From: Chinchilla lanigera | Taxonomy: Eukaryota > Chordata > Mammalia > Rodentia > Chinchillidae | NCBI RefSeq assembly: GCF_000276665.1 | Contig: NW_004955488.1 | Coordinates: forward strand, 702,257-766,256 | Length of the DNA stretch: 64,000 nucleotides | Direction of reading: 5' to 3' | Part shown: positions 35,347 through 47,245 of the stretch, in pieces | How positions within the stretch are numbered: position 1 is the first letter of the stretch | How the letters are laid out: every line of letters starts with the position of its first letter | Translations under genes and position numbers: made by a program | The notes under the pieces: model-generated | What the model was told of the DNA's origin: nothing | The model's input: the letters and a program-made list of their open reading frames with translations, nothing else | Database searches by the model: none

Positions 35347-37231
35347 GAACCTGTTTTAAAATTAAACCTTATAGAAGCATTTAATGTATAGCTCGTTAGC
35401 AATTGTCTGTATGTTTTAAATAAATAAAAGATGCTCTTGTGTGAAAGACTAAATGTTCATTTCAAATAGGAGAGGTTCTTGACACTGAAATACTAAATCT
35501 GAAATCCCTGAGGTCATTAGATATTTTAAATCATGGAATTTTAGTTCTATGACAAAATGACTCAGTCTTTAAAGTTTGTATAGAATTGAACATATGAAAA
35601 CCAATGGAAACTGTACTAATTAAAAGTTTTTACCGAGTTTTCATGCTGCAGTGTACCAAGGATAAAAGGGACTAAAGCAAATATGTTATGAATCTAACAA
35701 ATTTAAATTTTAGATCCTTCACCTATAAAGGGTTCTTGTAATATGCCTGATTTCATATGTATAATTCTGTTGGTGTATTTTTTTAATTAAAGTTCTCCCA
35801 AATTGAGACCTGTCAGGTTCCTTTTGTTCTGATAAGGAAGATTTACCTTCCACTTTGTTTGTTGGTTGATAGCAAAGGCTGAGACCTCGGTAAGTCTGCC
35901 CTGTTTTCCCAAAGGGTTCTCTTTGATGTGTTCAATTGACTCTCTGAATCTAAACCAGTTTTTATGTCAGAATGTGTCTGTGAATAGCCTACAGGGTAAC
36001 AGTAAACAATATTTTTAAACTTCAGCACCACCTTTGTTGAGGGCCTATTCAAATGAAGAATAAAAATTTTGAGTTTTCAATGATCTCACTGCAAAAATAA
36101 AATCATCTATATAACTGTAACATGTTAAGATATTTTTCACTTCGTGACTTCATCTTTGGTTAAGCCATTTTAAGTACATGCAAAATATGTACTCTTTCTC
36201 ATGAATATACATGGTAAGTATATTATTTTCTATGTACATATATGCATGTACAGGCATACACAAAATGCAGACATAGCATAGTTATATTTTTGTTATGATG
36301 TACTTCACATTTTAGTAATGGTCAGTTGTTTCAACATCTCATTTTACTATTAATCCAAATAATGAATGGATATCATTATATGAAATCATCACACATGACT
36401 TGTATTTAAGCTGTTGTGGTTATGGAAAATTTATACAGGGAAATATTTTCTTTAGGGGAATATATTATGTCGAACAAATGAATGTTTCACCTCACTAGCA
36501 TATATATCTCTTTCTGGCAGTGACATGTGATGTGAATATTAAAAGTAGGGTATTTCTTTAAATTTAAATGTCTATTTAAATGAATTTTTAAAATAGCAGT
36601 ATCCAGTTGTTTTGGCCATGCACCTACATGATCTCCCAGTTTCACTTGTGATTGGTCTGCAAATTGTAAAATGTAGTCAAGATTTAGAAAATAAAATCAT
36701 TTGCCAAGCAATTTAGCAAAATTCTGTAAAGTTTCTCAAAGTACAGTAAAAGAAAAACAAGCACAAATATATTTTTCATGCAATTTCATTTAGAAATTTG
36801 ACTCAAGTAAATTACCATCAGTGTCTCAAGATGGACCCAGAAAGATGATTTTCAAGCATTTTCATCAAACTAACAGACTGTACCATGTATAGATGCATAA
36901 GTGTGAGATTCATCAATTATTTTGTATGCTCATCATGGAATTTTAGGAAGCTATTATAATGGTGTGGAAATTATTGCATGGCATGAGGAGGTTCTCAGAA
37001 CATATTATTAGTAAATAAAAGCTAAATAGAGGGAATTATAAAAAGGTTTAAACGGTCATCTTAATAATACCACAGTTATACAGTTATTACCATTACTTTT
37101 GGCCATTGGTATTTTACAATCTTTGCTTTTCAGATTTCCTTTGTACTTCTGCCTTGCACATGTATTGCTTATTAATGAGTACAGTTATATTTTGATGCAT
37201 TTACCTTCTTTGATTAAAAAAAATAGAATGG
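35347..37231. other. Unassigned AT-rich intronic sequence
   Basis: No repeats identified in 1.9 kb. The segment 35820-36060 is more balanced in base composition, with a 69-codon minus frame, but shows no exon signals. Confidence 0.4.
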
Positions 37232-37332
37232 GGATGGTGGCATTGCTTGGTGATAGAGCATTCACCTAGCATTTAATCCCCAGCACTATAATAGCTACAA
37301 CATGAATGAATGCATGCATGAATGAATAAATA
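37232..37332 (+). mobile_element. Short ID-related remnant with ATGA tail
   Basis: GGTGGCATTGCTTGGTGATA, GAGCATTCACCTAGCATTTA and ATCCCCAGCACTATAATAG resemble an old ID/tRNA-like SINE with an internal deletion. It ends in an AATG/ATGCATGA-rich simple repeat (37303-37332). Confidence 0.5.
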
Positions 37333-38070
37333 TACTTGAATTAATGTCATATTCTTTACATTCAACCAATTTGGTTTCAAAGAATCACACCATTACTATT
37401 TCTCCTTTGAATTCAGATTTATTAAGTTTTTGCTTATTCTTCTTTTTAGCGTTCCTTTGCTTTGTAGTTTTATATCTGTTTTAGAAATAGAGCCTCACTT
37501 GAAACTGCTTTGAACTTGCTCCAGTGAATGTTATCTTTCAGGAGGTCAGTTCGAAGACATTTGTGTTTGTTTAGGGTTTGGTTGGCCTTGTGTCTCACAG
37601 TCTACCATTGTTTGTTTTTCCATTTTCTCTGTCTCTTCCTTGCCTGAAGCCTCTCCACTTTGTCTGACCCTGTTTCTGCTGTCTAATCATTCATCAGTGC
37701 CTTCAACCCAACTGATTCAGCTTTTGTCTTTGTTACAAATACGAAGTGTAGAGCATCTTGTGAGTTCTGCATAAATAAATGATTTTATGGAACTCTGTCA
37801 CATAATGAAATTACCCTAACACTTGTTTACATCTGTATTAATTGAATCCTGATACAATTTTAAGTATAATTCAAGAAATACAGAAATAATACAGATCTTT
37901 TTATTAAGCACCACTGTTTTATTTTCTCCATTCAGATATCATTGAAATTGTATGTGATGTTTCTCAGGTTATTTAAAAATAGGAAAATAATTATACTTGT
38001 TTAAAATAATTAAACAATATCTCTGATACTGCTAAATTTTGTTTAGTAATATTTTTAACTTATACCAGGA
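37333..38070. other. Unassigned intronic sequence
   Basis: No recognised repeat or coding signal. Confidence 0.4.
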
Positions 38071-38082
38071 ACTGCACCAGGA

Positions 38083-38236
38083 AGGCCGAAGGAGGAGGAT
38101 CTTTTAAGTTTTCTTTTAAGTTTGAGAGCAACCTGGGCTACAAAGTGAGCTGAAGGCGAGCCTGAACTGCATAGCTAAACCCTGTCTCAAAAAAAAAAAA
38201 AAACAAAAAAAAAAACAAAAAATAAAAAACAAAAAA
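38083..38236 (+). mobile_element. 5'-truncated B1-like SINE
   Basis: Lacks the CTGTAATCC head. It retains AACCTGGGCTACAAAGTGAG, GCGAGCCTGAACTGCATAGC and AACCCTGTCTCAAAAAA with a long A/C tail. Perfect target duplication ACTGCACCAGGA at 38071-38082 and 38237-38248. A small TTTTAAGTTTTCTTTTAAGT duplication lies inside the body. Confidence 0.92.
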
Positions 38237-38248
38237 ACTGCACCAGGA

Positions 38249-40398
38249 TTAACATAGAATTATTTTTTTTCTGTAATATTCAAATTTAAGAATTCATTCT
38301 CATGTTTTGCCTGGTGATGCTTTTCAGTATGTCTCTGGTGTATTTTTGGATTTATTTTACAGGAAAGGAAACCATGACATTGATAATGTGTTTTTCATGA
38401 CCATAAATGTGCAGATACCTTGCATCGCTGGTCTTCTTAAAATATAGCAGTTTGGATCCCATCTCTAAGACAACATTTGTTAAATGATTGCCATTCAGGT
38501 GACTACTAAATCACTGTCACGGCAATAGTTGAAAAATGGAGCAAATGTAAACTCCTAATGGTTCCAGTGGAATGTAACTCTGAGCAGGCTAAAGACAAAA
38601 TGAAATCAGTTCCTCTATGTAGTCCAATCACTCACCAAAATAAACCTCCTCTTGATAGGCACAAAGATTGAGAACTGAATTATCAGAACAAGAAAGTATA
38701 ACCCATCTTTGCTAGGTGTAATGTTAATGCCCAAGACTCTCACATTAATTCCTCATTCTCAAGGACTTAGGACCGGCAGATCCCAGAGCAGCTCTTCAAG
38801 CAGTGGCTGGATCTCTATATTTTTCTGCTTAAGGGTGCTCTTGCTAGTAAAGTGAAGTTGCCGCCTGTACAGTGCACAGGACAATTGAAGATGTCCAAAA
38901 AGAGCTATCATTTCCTTCTTTAGACAATGATTCCTTGGGAAGATGAGTGTATTTTGATGGAATAAATCATATGCAACTGTGTGGGTCACTGTATAGTCTG
39001 TTCCTCCACCAACACTTACACACATCCACACATCAAGGTGTTATTTTATGTGTGCTACATGGCTACTTGTATGACTTTTCTCCACCAAGTAAATGTTATT
39101 GAAATTGGTAGACTTTATGTTTTTATTAACTTTCTATAGATATATATCAGAAAAAAAGAGTTCAAATCCTCATTTATTTTGTTTCTTTATGACCCCTTAT
39201 GATATCTTTCTTAATGTTTGATTTGATTTGCTTCATCTCTACAATTAATAATTTTTTTGATTTTAAATGTAAACACTAAGCAACTAGGAGGAGCTATAAT
39301 CCCATGATAAATAGCTATTTGTACTGAGAATTTCAAAATGCAAAAGCAGGTAAGAAAAAAATATGACATGCACAACTTAAGGTACCAGGTTTAATTTTAC
39401 TTCTTTCTGAAGTCTTACCAATTATGTATTCCATTCATAAGACAAATTCTGTCATTATTCTTGCCAATTATCATCTTGTAATTAAAAACATTTTGCTCTG
39501 CTTTCTAGATCTGCTCTTTTTACAACTGCATTGATCCAGTGAAATCATACCGAATTAATTTTTGCTTGAGCAATTCATTACTAATACAAGAAAACTTGCT
39601 CGTTCATTTGGAAAAGTCAAACTGGATACAGACATTTTACATATTAGTAATTAGCTAATTATCAATCCAACATATAGTTTTGGTTGACTTAACCACTTAC
39701 ACAGTTATTTTTAGAAAAGTATTGCAAAATTGTCAACAAATACCTTACATAGATTTTAAGTATTGTGCCCTGTGACTTAGGTGCATAGTACTTACAGGGG
39801 ATGACTTTCATCTATATTATAAATGTATAGTGAACAATGTTTGCATTACAAGAGCAAAACAGTGGAAGTGTTTCTGAGATTACACCTGATTTCTGACCAT
39901 TTTGCCATTCTGAGTAAGTAATTAAAAAAAAAAGTAGTACAAGATGAAATTTGAGATTGTTTTCTTTACATTTTAATGAATGGATTTGATCCTATGTGAC
40001 AGCCCAGTCTATGGGAGGAGAACATTTGGGACTGCTTCATGTCTACAATATTGTCAGAGAAGAATGGCAAGAAGCTTTCAAAGTAAAGGGTAGCCCTCAA
40101 ATTGATGATTTATTTCCTATGGATTATGCATTATTCTGAATACCTTTGAGAGCTGAATTGCAAGATAACTGACATTAGATCTTTACTGTAGGAAGAAAGG
40201 CATCACTAACGTAAAGAATCGCGTTGTGCAACTCTGCAGTTAAGAGACACAAATAGATACTGAAATAAATTTAAAACTCAGGTTCCTTCTCCAGAGGGAA
40301 CCATGGCTCCCACTGCCTGGTACCATGAGGAGCAAGCTTCCTGGAACTCAGGAACATGGATGGCCAGGGACCCTGGTGCCACCCGTTGATCTTTTAAG
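38249..40398. other. Unassigned intronic sequence
   Basis: No repeats identified in 2.1 kb, apart from a GC-richer segment at about 40285-40395 abutting the LTR. A 90-codon open minus frame at 38759-39031 has no domain I recognise and no convincing acceptor-donor pair. Confidence 0.4.
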
Positions 40399-40403
40399 TG
40401 GGC

Positions 40404-40769
40404 TGTCTTGGCTGCTTTTCTCTTGTTGCTGGGACAAAATACTTTACGCCAAAAATTAAGGAAGGAAAAGTTTATTTTGCTTATAGTTTGTGGAGGTTTC
40501 AGTCCATACTTGGCAGGTTACAAGGCAGAGTGGCACATGGCAGAGTGGCACATGGCAGAGGGCTACAGCTCATGGCGGCAGAACACAGCAAAAGCAACAA
40601 GCACTAAAAGGGAGGAATGGCCGCAAGCAGCCTCTTGCTCTCCCTTACATATGCAAACTATCCACCCCAGGGCGGGTGCAGATCTCACACCCATAATCAA
40701 TCAAACCCTAAAAGCCTGCCCCATGACCACATGAGGCTTTGGGGGGACACCCAGACACAAACCATAACA
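40404..40769 (-). mobile_element. MaLR-type solo LTR with 5-bp duplication
   Basis: Read on minus it starts TGTTATGGTTTGTGTCTGGG and ends AAAAGCAGCCAAGACA. It carries AAGCCTCATGTGGTCATGGG, ACTGAAACCTCCACAAACTA and the poly(A) signal in AAAATAAAC. It is the same LTR family as 18446-18825. The flanking TGGGC at 40399-40403 and 40770-40774 is a perfect 5-bp target duplication, as expected for ERVL/MaLR integration. A 15-bp unit containing GCAGAGTGGCACATG is duplicated head to tail near 40527-40557. Several 70-110 codon frames across it have no coding meaning. Confidence 0.93.
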
Positions 40770-40774
40770 TGGGC

Positions 40775-43700
40775 AAAAAGAAAAGATTAAATCTCTAGAG
40801 AAGCTCAGAATTTGTGCACTGGAGAAACCACCCAAACAATGGAATGGATTAAGGTGAAAGAATGAATACACCTGGAAAATATTTTGCTGAGTTGTCATAT
40901 TGTTGTCCACCTTCTCTAAGGATGTGCAGGAGAGAGAGAATCTAGTTTTCTAGAGTGAAACATATAGTGTAAGAAAGGAGGCCACAGTCTCTAAACTTCA
41001 AGAAGAAAACAAGGATGAGAGAGAGCTGCAGAAGTTAGTCCTTAGGATAAGGGATGGAAGGAAAACACATCCATGCTTTCCTTGAAGAGAAGAAAGCAGC
41101 AAAAGGCATTTGAGACAGGGTGCTATTCAGACCACTGTTTTTCAACTTTTTTTCTTATTGTCCTTTTAAAGAATCATTTTGGGGATTGTGTTGTCTACTT
41201 ACTGTTAACCAGAAGAATTTAATCCCAAAGACATATTTTATGTGCCTGTGCTTTATACATGAAAATAACAATGTCTCTCTACTTTCCTTGAGAATGAATG
41301 ACAAGGCCCTACTGAAAAAGAAGAAAGACAAATACAGTTTTCCATGTCTTTGTTTACCATACTCAGTTTTACCTTTCTAAACTCACAAATAATTACAGCT
41401 AAACTGAGTATGTTGCAGTAAATGTCAGAGGACATTGGCATATTTTGCACAATTGCTTTATTTGAAATTACTGACCTGCAAATGTGTTCACCAGATGTAA
41501 AATAATAGCAGCAGCTATTGTGTTACCTACCTGCCTACCAGCTTCTTGTGAATGTCTCAGCAGGAGCAGGATGAGAGAAGGGGCTGGTGAGATATAGGCC
41601 AGAGACAAGGAGGTAGCTTCTGCTCCATGTATTTTAAAAGACTAATACGAAGTGAAGATATTCCAGGTCACTATCTTGACATTCCAACCCCTAATCCAAT
41701 ATTCCTTCTACTAAACCATACTATTTGGCAAATCAATATGAAATGATATGCTAGGATTAGCTAACACCCACTCATAAATGTTGATTGAGAAATTTCAAAG
41801 TGTTCTGAGCTTGTTGGTACCACACTGATAGTATGAATATAGTTGTAGCAAGGTTATGTACTGCTTAGAATTTTGAAACAAATCTATGAATGAGAGATTC
41901 TGTTTTTCCAATACATCACTGTCACTGTTAGACACATTTTTAAAAAGAACATAATTAACTTCTCTGATGCAACATTCTTAATTCCAGAGCTTCATATTAA
42001 ACCTTGAAAAATTAAGCAAGTAACTAAACAGATAATAAATTCAACTTCACTCTAAACCCTAGGAATTGGTGAGGCAACTTTTGGTAAATCAGTATTGAAC
42101 AACGTTCATCATCAACCAACATCAGCACCTGTGTGTATGACTGTCATTCATCATATAACTAACATACAGTGCACTAATGTTAATAGTGTTTGTTTTACAG
42201 CTAATGCTGAGTTAACCTTCATGAAGGTAAACAAATCCATAGGGAAAACATTATTTATCTAAACATTGGGACAAATTTTCTGGTCTAGGACAACAAATTG
42301 ACTGAGAAAATGATAGAAGAGTTTGATCTGGCAAGATACTATTTTCTGTCTTCTGCTAAACCATTATTTGGAGTGGCTGTTACTCAAAGTTTCAAACTTT
42401 CCCACTTCAAACACTTTTTTGGATGGTTACTAATTATAGCCATCTACTTGCCAAGGATTTCACACAACCCCTGTGAGTCAGCACTGCAAATAGCTCTCCA
42501 GAAAATCCCTCATTACTTCCTTATCATTAAAATCTATTCTTGGCTCTTCGTTCTTCTTCTTGTCCTATCTTAAAGAAAATGTATGTCCCGGATTCTAAGA
42601 TCTCACATTGATTTTAGGATATTTATTCTTCCTCCATGGCACTTAAAATAATTGTGTCACAAATTGATGGCATGTTAGATTTGCTGAAGTGCAGTGTATT
42701 CTATTCAAGTTTCTTGGAACCATCAGTTTCTCTCCTTTCTCTTTTACCTTTGCGCACACCTGACACTTTCCTTTCACCTTTCCAGTCTCTGCAAGAGTAT
42801 GTCCATTCCACATGCCTTTTTATCTGTACAGACAATTTGAAAATGTAAACCTGCAGTCATTTCTTTTTGTAAGTCTCAGATGCTCATTTATCATGCCTTA
42901 CCTGAAATTTCTATGATTTTCTCACTTTCAGGTTCAAAACAAAGCTGCTATCATGCTTCTCTTTCCAGTATCACATTTTACCTACCCTAAAAGTAAAGCC
43001 CTCACTTTATTTTCTAAATTTTAGTCTATGTGTAAATTGAGCAGGCTCAAAACTATAGAGATAAAATCAGTTTCTGATCCTCTTCAAAATCGTATCAGGT
43101 TAATCGCACTTTCTGATCTTTTCCACTGATATAGTGCACATCAGGCCCTCAGTTATATGCAAAATCATCTAAGTCACCATTCTTCTGTTTCTCCTCAATT
43201 TAAGCTATAAAAGCTTCACAGAATTTTCAAGTCAGTCCTTTTAGAGAGGCAGTTTGTGTAAGTTCATTCTCTTCAAAGACTTTCAATAATTCTCTGTTGC
43301 TGGAGTAAAGCAAAATCCACATTTCTTATTTATGAGTAGTACTGAACGGATATATCAAAACTTGTCCTACCAATAATAGACTCTGTGGAAGGAAAAATAC
43401 CAAAAAGCATGCACAAAATGCTTTCTCAGGCCTTTTGTTAAGACACTGTCATGGGAAAGAACAGTTCCAAGATGTGTTAAGTCCAGAGAGGACAGATTGG
43501 TGAACGCAACTAAGAGTTCAGGTTGTTTTTCGAATTCACTGCTGCTTACGTTCTTGGAAGGCATAGTGAGAGTATCACTGTATTATAGCCAGCCTGAAAT
43601 TACAGTTTAATAGTTGTTGGTTGGGTACTTTGGGTAGTGGAGAACAACAGTAGGAGTAAGAGGAGAAATTAAGAGTCTCAGGAGATTTTGCTGGAAATCA

Positions 43701-43949
43701 TAGTTAATATACAAAAGACAAGTATAACACTCTATTACTCTCAAAATCAGTGCAAAGGCATTTCTCAGCTTTATGGCCAGCTAGCTGTTCTACATTCTCA
43801 AAGTAAGTGTTAACTCATATTGCAGTGAAAAGAGCTCAATTGGGGTGTCTCTTTAATATCTATGTAATTGCAGTAACTTTGGAATTGTTTCATGGGGTAG
43901 TATAGAAAATTTTAGGGAAGGATTTTGTTTTCTATATAAACTTTTGTGA
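40775..43949. other. Unassigned AT-rich intronic sequence
   Basis: No repeat family recognised in 3.2 kb. Open frames at 41120-41380, 42298-42573 and 42636-42848 (plus) have no domain or splice support. Confidence 0.4.
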
Positions 43950-43969
43950 AATAGATTATATTTTTCTTT

Positions 43970-44215
43970 TTGTGATAGGAAATTAACCATGAGTATTATA
44001 TTGCATATTGTTATCTTCAAAGTAGTTGCTCAGATTACCAGATAGGACATGCAAAATTGATCAAACAATATAAGCACTATTTGCTCCTGTTAGTGAATTA
44101 ATAAAAATTAGTAGTACAATTATATTAGCTATCTTGAGTATATATATGTATATATATACATATATAAAAATGAAATATATATATGAAATATATATATATG
44201 AAATAAGTGAAATAA
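43970..44215 (-). mobile_element. L1 3'UTR fragment, probably inverted insertion
   Basis: GGAAATTAACCATGAGTATT, ATTGTTATCTTCAAAGTAGT, TGCTCAGATTACCAGATAGG and AATTAGTAGTACAATTATAT are the antisense L1 3'UTR modules. They are followed by a TA-rich microsatellite (44138-44206) and then a short sense-like AAGTGAAATAAGACCA, which hints at the same twin-primed layout as 32728-33255. The A-tail side is missing. Confidence 0.7.
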
Positions 44216-44220
44216 GACCA

Positions 44221-44850
44221 TGAAATGGTTAATTGTATGTATCAGTTTGATTGGACTCTTGAGTGCCCAGATAGTTAAATATAATTGCTAGACGTGTTAT
44301 TTGTGTACAAGACTAGTATTTGAGTTTATAGCTGAGTTAACAGATTGTTCTCCCCGATGTGAGTAGGTATCATCCAGCCCATCGAGGGCCCGACCAGGAC
44401 AGAAGTGCAGAGTAAGAATGAATTCTCTTCCAGCCTTGTGTCTTTCAGCTGCAACATTGTTTTTCTGTCCTCAGAACTGTCCTTGGATTCAATTTGTGAC
44501 TGTCTGTTAGCTTTCCTAGCTCTAGATTTTTCATCCTCTACTACTGCAGATGGTGATTCTTTACAATAAAAATAAAGGGTATCTATTTACATATGTATAT
44601 GTGTGTATATTAAGGATGCTTATTTACATCTATGCATATGTATATATATTAAGGGTGTCTATTTATGTATATGTGTATGTACGTATATTTAAGGTGTCTA
44701 CTTACATATATGTATATTAAAGGTGTCTATTTGTATATATATGTCTATACATATATGTATACGTACATATAAGGGTATGATTTACATACATGCATATGTA
44801 ACATATGTATTCTATTATTTCTGTTTTTCTGAGGAATTCTGACTAGTACA
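44221..44850 (+). mobile_element. MLT2-like ERVL LTR with minisatellite insert
   Basis: Begins TGAAATGGTTAATTGTATGT then ATCAGTTTGATTGGACTC and TGAGTGCCCAGATAG, and ends TTTTTCTGAGGAATTCTGAC then TAGTACA. Both ends follow the MLT2/ERVL LTR pattern. ACAATAAAAATAAAG near 44563 is the poly(A) region. The tail between it and the end has expanded into the minisatellite at 44575-44810. No clear 5-bp duplication. Confidence 0.7.
44575..44810 (+). repeat. AT-rich minisatellite, about six 35-45 bp units
   Basis: Units share AAGGGTGTCTATTTACATAT or close variants followed by a GTATATGTGTATAT-type stretch. At least six diverged copies occur in a row, with unit length varying through TA/TG slippage. Confidence 0.85.
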
Positions 44851-46781
44851 ATTCATATATCAAGGGCAATCAAAAGTAATTTATGTGAAAAATTACAACA
44901 AATGACATAACTGTATTTAAATGACTACAACAATAATTTAACATTTCTCTCAAGTAGGTAATATTGATTGTCTCACAAGTCATATCCTCATTTTTCATTT
45001 TCTCTTTACTGTACAAAGTCAAAAAACTTGAGTCATTCATGAACCTTTTCGTTTCATGTCCAACTTTTATAAAATAAAACAACAATCTTCTCCATTTTCC
45101 TGACAACTCAGTCAGTTTCACTATATCCCAACGCATTTTTTTAAAGGCTCATCATTCTCAGTGGCATTCTTTTTGGGCTTACACTAAACTCCTGCATTTA
45201 TTCACTTCCTAAAATAAAAAATATCACATAATTTTTCCAACTAAGAAATTTCAGAATTTTTCTTTTTAGTGGAAATATTTTTATAAGAAATACCTTTTAA
45301 ATCATACGTATTTCCTCAACCTCATTATGATCTAATTGTAAGAAAAGAATGCTAACAAATTCCTCAACATGTATTGAAATGCATTATGTGAAGCATTTGG
45401 GTGCTTTTTTCCCTTTCTGTCATAACGCAGGTCCTTTTGAATCTGAGTGCATATGCTGTGCTACTTCTAGGTAATTTTAGGTGCATTAGGACAAATATTT
45501 TCTTCTTTCTGATGTTGGTATACTTGTCACACTGAGGTTCATTATTTATCAGTCTCTGAGCTCACCAAAATTCAATGTCAATCGCCCTATTATCCAAGCC
45601 AGTGCCACGTCTCTCTTTAATGTATATGTAAATGATTTTGATTTTGACAGTTTTTGCTAGCTAATTCAGTGATTGTGTCAGATACTGTTCCCTTAAATTT
45701 GTGTTTTATTTCTTCACAGTGCTTAAAAAATGGAATCATGAGTGCTTAAATAATTTTAGTGACTAAAATTATGCCTCATTCATTAAAAAAATCAAGTGTT
45801 TATATACATTTCAGTTTTTGCGTTTGATTGCAAAATAGGTAAACAATTATGTCATAGAAGTTTGAAAAATGCAGTGAAATGCTTTTATAGTAAAGCTTGT
45901 GAGAGTAAAAGGCACTGCTGTGAGATCTTTTCCTCTAACCGCATCACTAGGGGGTTGAAGAGTGAAATTCATAATGATGGATTGATGTTTTCTAACAGTG
46001 AACATACACAAAAGAAAGCACCAGGACAACTCATTTGTTTCCAATGGAAAGGGGATGTTATAAGACGGCAGGTATAGGAGCTGGAGGATGAATGTCTGGA
46101 TTGCACTGAACGAGAATATAGCTAATGTAAATAGCATGACTTGGGTAGCAGAACACACATCAAGTGAGGGAGAGAATGATAAATCTAGAGATTGCCATCA
46201 TGGATCAAAATATGGGTCCATCTAGTGTAAAATTTTTCCTATTGTGATAACCAATACTTAATGTTCCAAAGGAAGATGAAAGCTCACAGACTGTACCTAC
46301 GTGATTTAGGAAGGCTATTTATTGATGAGAAATTTCTGTACCAGTTCCTTGTATAATCATTGAATGCTTTGAATCATACACATTAAATGTTCTTATACTA
46401 TTTTTTTGGTGGCAGAACTGCAAATTATATTGATGTATATAAAGGTAGTGTCTTTTAAAATAATTCCTCTACAATGACCGCTTTCAGGATTTTGATTTAG
46501 CATTAAAATGCCCTGGTTATTCAAAGCATATGGACTATATATAGAACTTCAATGTTATTTTGACAAGAAGAATGGGTCACAAACACTTTAAAACATGTTA
46601 AAAAAGAAAATATATTCATATTCAAGCAACAATATGCCAGTCTGCCCTTTAGGGTGTTCAAACTCACTTGTACTTCATGCTTCTGTATTTGTATATTCTA
46701 AAATTGTTAGAATTTTGTGAGTCTTGGACATTCTTTTAAAAAACCAGTTTGTTATGGTAGGATTTCCTATTAAATTAGATG
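44851..46781. other. Unassigned AT-rich intronic sequence
   Basis: No repeat recognised in 1.9 kb. Overlapping open frames on both strands at 45796-46158 have no domain or splice support. Confidence 0.4.
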
Positions 46782-46787
46782 AAAGTA
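46782..46787. repeat. 6-bp target duplication of solo LTR, left copy
   Basis: AAAGTA directly before the LTR, repeated at 47123-47128. Six bases is the size expected for ERVK-type integrases. Confidence 0.9.
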
Positions 46788-47122
46788 TGAGGTTGAACCT
46801 CCTGGGGTCGAGGGACCTGGACCCGTAGCAAGCGGTGACACGGCGAAAAGAAGACACCAGAGACCAGGCTGATGGCGCAGATCTACTTTATTGCGGAAGT
46901 ACCAAGCGTTTTATAGAGCAGGCTAGAGGCGTGGCAATGGAGGCCGGCTAGGGGTGTGGTTTGGAGGTGGTACTATTGGCCGGGGGCGTTGCGGAAGTAA
47001 GAGGTCAGAGCGGGACAGCCTAGGTGGGCCGATTTACTCGGTTTGCCGAGGAGTCTGAGTTTACTCAGACTCGTTCCTCCGCCATGGCCATCAGCCAGAC
47101 CTCTGGACCCCTTTTTCCCACA
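46788..47122 (-). mobile_element. ERVK-type (class II) solo LTR
   Basis: A 335-bp element on minus starting TGTGGGAAAAAGGGGTCC and ending TTCAACCTCA, so TG...CA, with matching 6-bp AAAGTA duplications on both sides. U3 contains CCAAT-like GGCCAATAGTACC and the TATA box TATAAAAC (complement of 46909-46915). R has the poly(A) signal AATAAA (complement of 46887-46892), and U5 holds CTGGTCTCTGGTGTC. It is markedly CpG-rich against its surroundings. No internal sequence remains, consistent with LTR-LTR recombination. Short open frames inside it are by-products and not genes. The subfamily cannot be named without a search. Confidence 0.92.
47051..47072. promoter_or_regulatory. Perfect 9-bp inverted repeat in LTR U3
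   Basis: GAGTCTGAG, a TTTA loop and CTCAGACTC form a flawless dyad in the U3 enhancer region. The centre reads TGAGTTTACTCA. It could be a paired factor-binding site or a hairpin. Function is inference only. Confidence 0.6.
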
Positions 47123-47128
47123 AAAGTA
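47123..47128. repeat. 6-bp target duplication of solo LTR, right copy
   Basis: AAAGTA, matching 46782-46787. Confidence 0.9.
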
Positions 47129-47245
47129 GATTTTGCTTGTCTTACAGTTGAGCATGAAGAATGCAATAGAGCATATTTAGCAAATATACTGCTGTTCTTT
47201 ATAATATTGGGTGGAACTAATGCAGTGACAGTGAAAGGATGAACC

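Noticed and set aside
40398..40734. Overlapping 69-108 codon plus frames
   Set aside because: Antisense and sense readings of the MaLR solo LTR. The LTR ends and TGGGC duplications explain the whole interval.
44220..44850. Stand-alone DNA transposon
   Set aside because: The ends and internal motifs fit an ERVL/MLT2-type LTR better, and no terminal inverted repeats were found.
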